Assembly: GCF_024397855.1 (NCBI RefSeq)
Contig: NZ_CP073343.1
Location: 4,092,001-4,156,000 of the forward strand
DNA length: 64,000 bases
Direction: 5' to 3'
Origin: Marinomonas rhizomae
GTDB lineage: Bacteria; Pseudomonadota; Gammaproteobacteria; Pseudomonadales; Marinomonadaceae
A program made the translations under genes and the position numbers. Below, in pieces: positions 57,401 to 64,000 of the stretch. The notes under the pieces were generated by a model that saw only the letters and a list, made by a program, of their open reading frames with translations, was not told the DNA's origin and did not search any database. Numbering within the stretch: position 1 is the first letter of the stretch; each line of letters begins with the position of its first letter.

Positions 57401-58657
57401 CTCATCAAGGATATCCCACACTTCAGGCGTTTCACGCTCAACCATTTTCTTCGCTGCTTTGATCGTCGTCGCCATGCCACGAAGCTCAAGCTTAGAGAAA
57501 ATGAATGGCTTGAATAACTCAAGTGCCATTTTCTTAGGTAGACCACACTGATGTAGTCGCAGTGATGGACCTACTGTGATTACAGAACGACCAGAATAGT
57601 CAACACGCTTACCTAGCAAGTTCTGACGGAAACGACCTTGCTTACCTTTGATCATGTCAGCCAAAGATTTCAATGGACGCTTGTTAGAACCAGTAATAGC
57701 GCGACCACGACGACCGTTATCAAGCAAAGCATCAACAGATTCTTGCAACATACGCTTTTCGTTACGTACGATAATATCTGGTGCTGAAAGCTCTAACAGG
57801 CGCTTTAGACGGTTGTTACGGTTAATCACACGACGATAAAGGTCGTTCAAATCAGACGTCGCAAAACGGCCACCCTCAAGTGGTACCAATGGACGAAGAT
57901 CTGGCGGAAGAACAGGCAATACATCTAGCACCATCCACTCTGGGTTGTTACCAGAATGATAGAATGCTTCAACTAGCTTAAGACGCTTAGAAAGCTTCTT
58001 AATGCGAGTTTCAGAATTTGTGCTGTTTAGCTCTTCACGCATGCTGTTAATTTCTACAGGCATATCCAAATCGCGAAGCAACATTTGAACCGCTTCCGCA
58101 CCCATACGGGCATCAAATTCGTCACCGAATTCTTCTAGCGCTTCAAAATACTGTTCGTCATTTAGCAACTGGCCTTTTTCAAGCGTCGTCATACCTGGAT
58201 CAATCACGATGAAAGATTCAAAATACAAAACACGCTCAATATCACGCAACGTCATATCCATGATAAGACCGATACGTGACGGTAGAGATTTCAAGAACCA
58301 AATATGAGCAACAGGCGATGCAAGCTCAATGTGACCCATGCGTTCACGACGCACTTTAGACAGAGCCACTTCAACGCCACACTTCTCACAGATAACACCG
58401 CGGTGTTTCAAACGCTTATATTTACCACACAAGCATTCGTAGTCCTTAATAGGACCAAAGATTTTTGCACAGAACAAACCGTCACGTTCTGGTTTGAAAG
58501 TACGGTAGTTGATGGTCTCTGGCTTCTTAACTTCACCGTAAGACCATGAACGAATCATATCTGGTGACGCCAAGCCAATGCGGATCGCATCAAACTCGTC
58601 AGATTGTCCCTGTGATTTTAGAAGACCTAATAAGTCTTTCATGGATATTCGCCCCAC
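54440..58657 (-). CDS. rpoC: RNA polymerase subunit beta'
   Basis: 1405 residues (E. coli 1407). N-terminal zinc-binding [20 protein letters not shown], rudder and lid regions, the catalytic [12 protein letters not shown] with the three Mg-binding Asp, the bridge/trigger helices ([16 protein letters not shown]) and the second zinc site [15 protein letters not shown]. Cotranscribed with rpoB, 50-bp gap with a GGGGAG-TCTTG-CTCCCC hairpin (58668-58684). Confidence 0.99.
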   Translation of the reverse strand: MGRISMKDLLGLLKSQGQSDEFDAIRIGLASPDMIRSWSYGEVKKPETINYRTFKPERDGLFCAKIFGPIKDYECLCGKYKRLKHRGVICEKCGVEVALSKVRRERMGHIELASPVAHIWFLKSLPSRIGLIMDMTLRDIERVLYFESFIVIDPGMTTLEKGQLLNDEQYFEALEEFGDEFDARMGAEAVQMLLRDLDMPVEINSMREELNSTNSETRIKKLSKRLKLVEAFYHSGNNPEWMVLDVLPVLPPDLRPLVPLEGGRFATSDLNDLYRRVINRNNRLKRLLELSAPDIIVRNEKRMLQESVDALLDNGRRGRAITGSNKRPLKSLADMIKGKQGRFRQNLLGKRVDYSGRSVITVGPSLRLHQCGLPKKMALELFKPFIFSKLELRGMATTIKAAKKMVERETPEVWDILDEVIREHPVMLNRAPTLHRLGIQAFEPMLIEGKAIQLHPLVCAAYNADFDGDQMAVHVPLTIEAQLEARALMMSTNNILSPANGEPIIVPSQDVVLGLYYMTREKINAKGEGMAFSDIKEVHRAYGAKQVELHAKVKVRISQVDTTLEGDKVPSTFIADTTVGRALLFDIVPDGLPFSVVNQTMKKKAISNLINECYRKVGLKESCIFADQLMYTGFAYATASGSSVGVDDFVIPPEKAEIIAKAEAEVKEIEYQYADGLVTQGEKYNKVIDLWSRTNETVTEAMMKNLAKEMTVNKAGETVEQQSFNSVYMMADSGARGSVAQMRQLGGMRGLMAKPDGSIIETPITANFREGLSVLQYFTSTHGARKGLADTALKTANSGYLTRRLVDVAQDLVITEVDCGSTNGISVAAMIEGGDVVVPLGHRVLGRVVAQDVIDGKGDFVLAAGTLIDEHDVRTIEAAGVDEMIIRSVITCNTRHGVCAKCYGRDLARGHQVNIGEAIGVVAAQSIGEPGTQLTMRTFHIGGAASRASAIDSVQVKSAGTVRFNKMKSIERHTGHLVVASRSSELAIADEAGREKERYKLPYGAVLSVREGDQVTAGQIVANWDPHTHPIVSEMEGRLEFSGMEENVTIRRQSDEMTGLTTIEVMEMRDRPAAGKDIRPMIAVVDAEGNPVLIPGTESPVQYMLPEKALLSLDHGATVKSGEVLARIPQESIGNKDITGGLPRVADLFEARRPKDPAVMAETSGVVSFGKETKGKIRLVITPQNGDDPVETLIPKWRQINIFDGEEVAKGEIIADGPLSPHDILRLQGVEALADYITNEVQEVYRLQGVVINDKHIEVIVNQMLRKVEVGESGDTDLIQGDQVEFTHLLDANEKAEAENKFPAKFERVLLGITKASLATESFISAASFQETTRVLTEGAVTGKKDHLRGLKENVVVGRLIPAGTGLAYHNERKRKKELALAAKEGSSTVSASDVEEALSAALKD

Positions 58658-58707
58658 TCGTAAGGCCGGGGAGTCTTGCTCCCCAGCAGGTCAAATGTGA
58701 TTCGTGC

Positions 58708-61700
58708 TTATTCGTTTTCTAGCTCGATATCGATACCAAGAGAACGAATCTCTTTCACCAACACGTTGAAGGACTCAGGCATGCCAGGTTCCATACGGTG
58801 GTCACCGTCTACGATGTTTTTATACATCTTAGTACGGCCATTTACGTCATCGGACTTAACAGTCAACATCTCTTGAAGCGTGTAAGCAGCACCATATGCT
58901 TCTAGTGCCCATACTTCCATCTCCCCGAAACGCTGACCACCGAACTGAGCTTTACCACCCAGCGGCTGCTGAGTAACCAAGCTGTAAGAACCGGTAGAAC
59001 GTGCGTGCATTTTGTCGTCAACCAAGTGATTCAACTTAAGCATATACATGTAACCAACCGTTACAGGACGTTCAAAAGCATCACCAGTACGGCCGTTAAA
59101 TAATTTAACCTGACCACTTTCGTTGATTCCAGCTAAGCGCAACATACGCTTGATCTCAGCTTCTTTTGCACCATCAAAGGCGCCAGACGCCATTGGAACA
59201 CCGCCCGTTAGGTTGGAGGCCAAGGTTAAAATTTCTTCGTCTGTAAAGCTGTCTAGATCTTCCGTACGAGCACAACGCAAGTCGCCTTCGTAGCCATTGT
59301 AGATTTCATCGAGGAAGCTACGCAGTTCTGCAACCGCCTCTGCTTTCTCACGCTCCACAACAAGCATTTCGTTGATCTTACGACCCAAGCCTTTAGATGC
59401 CGCACCTAAGTGAGTCTCCAAAACCTGACCAACGTTCATACGCGAAGGAACACCTAGCGGGTTCAATACGATATCAACTGGATCACCGTTTTCATCATAC
59501 GGCATGTCTTCAACTGGCATAATTTTCGAAATTACACCCTTGTTACCATGACGACCGGCCATTTTATCACCTGGCTGGATACGGCGTTTGATGGCAACAT
59601 AAACTTTAACGATCTTAAGAACGCCAGGCGCTAGATCATCACCTGTTTGTAATTTGCGTTTCTTATCTTCAAATTTCGCATCAAGCTCTTTACGGCGCTC
59701 AATCAAAGCGGCTTGTGCTTTTTCAAGCTGCTCACTCGCTTCTTCATTAGCAACACGAATTTTAAACCACTCAGGGTGATCAAGATTCGCCAAGTACTCT
59801 TCCGTAATAATCGCATTGCGAGCCAAGCTAGGACCGCCTTCCGCTTGCTGGCCGATTAGGGCTTCAGCTAGACGCTCAAACGTTGCTTTCTCGACAATAC
59901 GGAACTCTTCGTTCAAGTCTTTACGAACTTGATCAAGCTGCGATTTTTCAATGAACTTAGCACGGTCATCTTTTTCAATGCCATCACGAGTGAAAACTTG
60001 CACGTCGATAACTGTACCGCGCGTACCCGTCTTAACACGTTGCGACGTATCTTTTACGTCAGACGCTTTTTCACCGAAGATAGCTCGCAAAAGTTTCTCT
60101 TCAGGCGTTAGCTGTGTTTCACCCTTAGGCGTCACTTTACCAACTAGAATATCGCCTGGCTCAACTTCTGCACCGATGTATACGATACCGGATTGATCCA
60201 ACTTAGAAAGCGCACCTTCACCCACGTTAGGGATATCGGCAGTAATTTCTTCAGGCCCAAGCTTAGTATCACGTGCAACACACGTTAATTCTTGAATGTG
60301 GATAGAAGTAAATCGATCTTCTTCTACAACACGCTCAGATACTAGGATCGAGTCTTCGAAGTTGAAACCATTCCAAGGCATGAAAGCAATACGCATGTTT
60401 TGACCAAGCGCCAAATCACCCATATCAACAGAAGGACCATCGGCCATAATATCGCCAGAAGCAACCTTCTCACCCTTCATTACCAAAGTACGCTGATTAA
60501 TACATGTGTTCTGGTTAGAACGTACGTATTTAGTCAGGTTGTAGATATCTACACCCGCTTCACCAGCAATTGTTTCTTCTGAGTTCACACGTACAACGAT
60601 ACGGCTCGCATCAACAGACTCAATCACACCGCCGCGATTAGCAACGATACAAACACCAGAGTCTTTTGCTACATTTTTTTCCATACCAGTACCAACTACA
60701 GGCTTATCAGCCTTAAGTGTCGGTACGGCTTGACGCTGCATGTTCGATCCCATCAATGCACGGTTAGCATCATCGTGCTCTAGGAACGGGATCAAAGATG
60801 CCGCAACAGAAACAACCTGACGAGGTGACACGTCCATTAGGTTTACTTTTTCTTTTGGAATCAAAGTCGTTTCGTGCATATGACGCACCTGAACCAACTC
60901 ATCAACCAAACGGCCTTCCGCATCAACATTCGCAGACGCTTGGGCAATAACGTATTTCGCTTCATCGATCGCAGAGATATAAACTGTTTCATCAGTCATC
61001 TTGCCATCAATAATCTTACGGTATGGCGTTTCTAAGAAGCCGTAGCTGTTAGTACGCGCATAAGTAGATAGCGAGTTGATCAAACCAATGTTTGGACCTT
61101 CAGGTGTTTCGATAGGACAAACACGGCCATAGTGAGTAGCGTGTACGTCACGTACTTCAAAGCCTGCGCGTTCACGCGTAAGACCACCAGGCCCTAACGC
61201 TGAAACACGACGCTTATGCGTTACTTCAGATAGCGGGTTGTTTTGGTCCATAAACTGAGACAACTGGCTTGAACCGAAGAACTCTTTAATAGCAGCAGCA
61301 ACTGGCTTCGCATTCAAAAGATCTTGCGGCATAAGGCCATCAGCTTCCGCCATTGACAAACGCTCTTTCACTGCACGCTCAACACGAACAAGACCAACAC
61401 GGAATTGGTTCTCGGCCATTTCGCCAACAGAACGAACTCGACGGTTACCCAAGTGATCGATATCATCAACCATGCCGTTACCGTTACGGATATCAAGCAA
61501 GGTTTTAAGAACAGCAACAATGTCGTCGTTATCAAGAACGCCAGCACCCGTATCTTCTTCACGACCCAAGCGGCGGTTGAACTTCATTCGACCAACGCCA
61601 GACAAGTCATAACGATCTTCAGAGAAGAACAATCCTTGGAATAAGCCTTCAGCAGATTCTTTGGTTGGCGGCTCGCCAGGACGCATCATGCGATAGATTT

Positions 61701-62808
61701 CAACTAGAGCTTCTAACTGATTACTAGTTGGGTCAATACGAAGCGTGTCAGAAATAAATGGACCATTGTCCAAATCGTTCGTATAAAGCGTTTCAACTTC
61801 AGTAATACCAGAAGAAACTAAGGCTTCCAGCAAATCAACAGACAACTCAGTGTTTGCTTCCGCAATCAACTCACCCGTTGAAGGATGAACTAAGTTTTTC
61901 GCTGTTACCTTGCCAAGCATGTACTCAAGCGGCACAGATAGGCGCTCAAGACCTGATTTTTCCATCACGCGGATGTGCTTAGCAGTAATACGACGACCTT
62001 CTTCTACGATCAGTTCGCCGTTAGCATCAGCAATATTAAACAGTGCAGTCTCGCCACGTAAGCGATTTGCAATTAGATCCATTTCAAAACCATCACGCTT
62101 CAAATAGAAACGCGTAGATTCAAAGAAAGTATCTAGGATTTGCTCTGTTCCGTAACCCAAGGCGCGCAACAAAATCGTTGCCGGCAACTTACGACGACGG
62201 TCAATACGAACAAATACGCAATCTTTTGGATCAAACTCGAAGTCCAACCATGAACCGCGGTAAGGAATAATACGAGCAGAATGTAGTAACTTGCCTGAAG
62301 AGTGTGTCTTACCACGATCGTGGTCGAAGAACACACCAGGAGAACGATGCAATTGAGATACAATAACACGCTCAGTCCCGTTAATTACAAAGGTACCATT
62401 GTCTGTCATAAGCGGAATTTCGCCCATGTAGACTTCTTGCTCGCGAATGTCTTTGATTGCCTTGTTGGACGACTCTTTATCATAAATAATTAGTCGTACA
62501 CGAACACGTAAAGGTGCCGCGTAAGTAACACCACGCAACTGACACTCTTTAACATCAAAAACTGGCTTGCCTAAACGGTAATCGACGTATTCTAGCGCCG
62601 CATTGCCGGAAAAGCTGACCATTGGAAAGACAGATTTAAAGGCCCCATGCAGACCTAATTCCCCACGCTCTGCAAGGCTTTTACCTTCTTGCAGAAAATT
62701 ACGGTAGGATTCAAGCTGAATTGCCAGCAAGTATGGCACATCCAAAACGGGCGGCAGTTTACCGAAATCCTTACGGATACGTTTTTTCTCAGTGTATGAG
62801 TAAGCCAT
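58708..62808 (-). CDS. rpoB: RNA polymerase subunit beta
   Basis: 1366 residues from ATG 62808 ([17 protein letters not shown]; the frame extends eight codons upstream, but GGGGAATG gives a site for this start). The rifampicin-binding region reads [20 protein letters not shown] and [11 protein letters not shown], wild type at the S512/Q513/D516/H526/S531 counterparts. C-terminal [20 protein letters not shown] is present. Downstream of rplL with an attenuator between. Confidence 0.99.
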   Translation of the reverse strand: MAYSYTEKKRIRKDFGKLPPVLDVPYLLAIQLESYRNFLQEGKSLAERGELGLHGAFKSVFPMVSFSGNAALEYVDYRLGKPVFDVKECQLRGVTYAAPLRVRVRLIIYDKESSNKAIKDIREQEVYMGEIPLMTDNGTFVINGTERVIVSQLHRSPGVFFDHDRGKTHSSGKLLHSARIIPYRGSWLDFEFDPKDCVFVRIDRRRKLPATILLRALGYGTEQILDTFFESTRFYLKRDGFEMDLIANRLRGETALFNIADANGELIVEEGRRITAKHIRVMEKSGLERLSVPLEYMLGKVTAKNLVHPSTGELIAEANTELSVDLLEALVSSGITEVETLYTNDLDNGPFISDTLRIDPTSNQLEALVEIYRMMRPGEPPTKESAEGLFQGLFFSEDRYDLSGVGRMKFNRRLGREEDTGAGVLDNDDIVAVLKTLLDIRNGNGMVDDIDHLGNRRVRSVGEMAENQFRVGLVRVERAVKERLSMAEADGLMPQDLLNAKPVAAAIKEFFGSSQLSQFMDQNNPLSEVTHKRRVSALGPGGLTRERAGFEVRDVHATHYGRVCPIETPEGPNIGLINSLSTYARTNSYGFLETPYRKIIDGKMTDETVYISAIDEAKYVIAQASANVDAEGRLVDELVQVRHMHETTLIPKEKVNLMDVSPRQVVSVAASLIPFLEHDDANRALMGSNMQRQAVPTLKADKPVVGTGMEKNVAKDSGVCIVANRGGVIESVDASRIVVRVNSEETIAGEAGVDIYNLTKYVRSNQNTCINQRTLVMKGEKVASGDIMADGPSVDMGDLALGQNMRIAFMPWNGFNFEDSILVSERVVEEDRFTSIHIQELTCVARDTKLGPEEITADIPNVGEGALSKLDQSGIVYIGAEVEPGDILVGKVTPKGETQLTPEEKLLRAIFGEKASDVKDTSQRVKTGTRGTVIDVQVFTRDGIEKDDRAKFIEKSQLDQVRKDLNEEFRIVEKATFERLAEALIGQQAEGGPSLARNAIITEEYLANLDHPEWFKIRVANEEASEQLEKAQAALIERRKELDAKFEDKKRKLQTGDDLAPGVLKIVKVYVAIKRRIQPGDKMAGRHGNKGVISKIMPVEDMPYDENGDPVDIVLNPLGVPSRMNVGQVLETHLGAASKGLGRKINEMLVVEREKAEAVAELRSFLDEIYNGYEGDLRCARTEDLDSFTDEEILTLASNLTGGVPMASGAFDGAKEAEIKRMLRLAGINESGQVKLFNGRTGDAFERPVTVGYMYMLKLNHLVDDKMHARSTGSYSLVTQQPLGGKAQFGGQRFGEMEVWALEAYGAAYTLQEMLTVKSDDVNGRTKMYKNIVDGDHRMEPGMPESFNVLVKEIRSLGIDIELENE

Positions 62809-62924
62809 CAGCATTCCCCAGCTTGTGCACATTGACGCAAAAGGCCCAAATCAGGCCTTACCATTTATGGGAGCATTATCTCCCACGTGAAAATTCTTCT
62901 AAGTTTTATTTGAGTTTTAGAAAC

Positions 62925-62957
62925 CCAAAAAGGCCGGCGACAATAATGTCACCAGCC
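62925..62957 (-). terminator. rplL-rpoB attenuator
   Basis: Minus strand GGCTGGTGACA-TTAT-TGTCGCCGGCC, then TTTTTGGG. A partial terminator placed 39 bases after rplL, as in E. coli where it lowers rpoBC expression relative to L10-L7/L12. A second hairpin ATTTCGAC-TATTG-GTCGAAAT (62958-62978) lies just upstream and may be a processing site. Confidence 0.75.
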
Positions 62958-62996
62958 ATTTCGACTATTGGTCGAAATCTGGAAATGCAAGTATCA

Positions 62997-63365
62997 TTAC
63001 TTGATTTCGACAGATGCACCAGCTTCTTCAAGCTCTTTCTTAAGTGCGTCAGCGTCTTCTTTAGAAGCGCCTTCTTTAACAGTCATTGGAGCGCCGTCAA
63101 CGATAGCTTTAGCTTCTTTCAAGCCTAGACCAGTTGCTGCACGAACTGCTTTAATTACGTTAACTTTCTTATCGCCTGCAGCAGTAAGAACAACGTCAAA
63201 TTCAGTTTGAGCTTCAGCAGCAGGACCAGCTTCAGCAGCAGGACCAGCAGCAGCTACAGCTGCAGTTACACCGAATTTTTCTTCCATTGCAGAAATTAGT
63301 TCAACAACGTCCATCACAGACATTTCTGCTACTGCATTGATGATATCTTCTTTAGTTAGAGCCAT
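62997..63365 (-). CDS. rplL: 50S ribosomal protein L7/L12
   Basis: 122-residue stalk protein that recruits translation factors. N-terminal dimer helix, Ala/Gly/Pro hinge (about 34-52, with [12 protein letters not shown]), C-terminal domain with [20 protein letters not shown]. Eighty-two bases after rplJ. Confidence 0.98.
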   Translation of the reverse strand: MALTKEDIINAVAEMSVMDVVELISAMEEKFGVTAAVAAAGPAAEAGPAAEAQTEFDVVLTAAGDKKVNVIKAVRAATGLGLKEAKAIVDGAPMTVKEGASKEDADALKKELEEAGASVEIK

Positions 63366-63447
63366 GACTCAGATTCCTAGCATTCTTTATAATCACCCAA
63401 GGGTGATAAAACAAAATATTTATCAAGAAACGATACGATAATTCGTA

Positions 63448-63948
63448 TTACGCCGCTTCTTGCTCTTTTTGATCGCGAATCGCTGCAAGAGTACGTGCAA
63501 GCTTGCTTGTTGCGCCCTGCATAACACTCATCAGTTTCGCAATAGCTTCGTCGTATGTAGGCAATGTTGCCAAACGATCAATGTCGCCAGCTGGGATCAA
63601 CTCACCGTTGAACGCCAACGCCTTAACTTCAAGTTTATCATTCGCTTTCGCAAAAGCTTTCAACAAACGAGCAGCCGCACCTGGGTGTTCGTTTGAAAAA
63701 GCAATTAACGTAGGACCAACAAAGCTCTCAGCTAGACATTCGAAGTCAGTACCTTCAACTGCACGGCGAGCCAAAGTGTTACGTACTACACGTACATAAA
63801 CACCTGCTTCGCGCGCTTCTTTACGTAGTGCAGTCATGCTGCTCACGGTAACACCGCGAGAATCAGCAACAACCGCAGACAACGCAGTTTTGGCAACTTC
63901 GCTAACTTCGGCGACAATGGCTTTTTTGTCTTCTAGACCTAATGCCAC
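63448..63948 (-). CDS. rplJ: 50S ribosomal protein L10
   Basis: 166-residue stalk base that binds L7/L12 dimers at its C-terminal helix; in E. coli the L10-L12 complex represses this operon by its leader. It starts with GTG (63948), AGGAG 7 bases before it. Upstream, AGAGGTAA-A-TTACCTCT (63969-63985) forms a hairpin in the leader. The rest of the leader and rplA lie outside the window. Confidence 0.97.
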   Translation of the reverse strand: MALGLEDKKAIVAEVSEVAKTALSAVVADSRGVTVSSMTALRKEAREAGVYVRVVRNTLARRAVEGTDFECLAESFVGPTLIAFSNEHPGAAARLLKAFAKANDKLEVKALAFNGELIPAGDIDRLATLPTYDEAIAKLMSVMQGATSKLARTLAAIRDQKEQEAA

Positions 63949-64000
63949 TGGTTTTCTCCTGGATTAGCAGAGGTAAATTACCTCTTATTTTTACCAACTC

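Overview
The window is a chromosomal housekeeping segment from a marine-type gammaproteobacterium. Its gene content and order resemble Oceanospirillales/Pseudomonas-like genomes, and I favour a Marinomonas-like organism. That rests on moderate GC, gene order (rpsT/murJ-ribF-ileS-lspA-fkpB-ispH; rplU-rpmA-obg-proB; rplQ|uvrA-MFS-ssb) and protein flavour, not on a database search.

Layout. 1-3388: 3' part of the helicase gene hrpB, converging with a phosphotransferase-like gene. 3572-9258: a complete rRNA operon on the minus strand (16S-23S-5S, no tRNA in the spacer) with a recognisable P1 promoter, boxA signals, 16S and 23S processing stems and a terminator. Beyond that terminator lies a degenerate 5S-like copy with its own duplicate terminator. 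9260-16631: ispH-fkpB-lspA-ileS-ribF-murJ (isoprenoid precursors, prolyl isomerase, lipoprotein signal peptidase, Ile-tRNA synthetase, flavin synthesis, lipid II flippase), divergent from rpsT. 17243-20664: rplU-rpmA, obgE, proB and dgkA, divergent from ispB. 21990-30672: an alpha/beta hydrolase, the fabAB operon of unsaturated fatty acid synthesis, two acyltransferases, an M16C metalloprotease and an Smr-domain protein. 30781-35902: ssb and a YajR-like MFS gene, divergent from uvrA with a LexA-type box between them.

36038-63948: a nearly uninterrupted minus-strand block of ribosomal protein and RNA polymerase genes: rplJL-rpoBC, str (rpsL-rpsG-fusA-tuf), S10 (rpsJ to rpsQ), spc (rplN to rpmJ, with secY) and alpha (rpsM-rpsK-rpsD-rpoA-rplQ). 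Promoter-like elements can be read ahead of rpsL, rpsJ and rpsM, and terminators after rpoC, tuf and rplQ.

The window is almost entirely core genome. I found no CRISPR array, prophage, insertion sequence, toxin-antitoxin or defence cassette, and no convincing undescribed multi-gene system. The most unusual items are the 5S-like relic with duplicated terminator, an A+T palindrome acting as or overlapping the rrn UP element, a palindrome upstream of fabA, the insertions in EF-Tu, the short S10 leader, and an anti-Shine-Dalgarno sequence directly before the MFS start codon.
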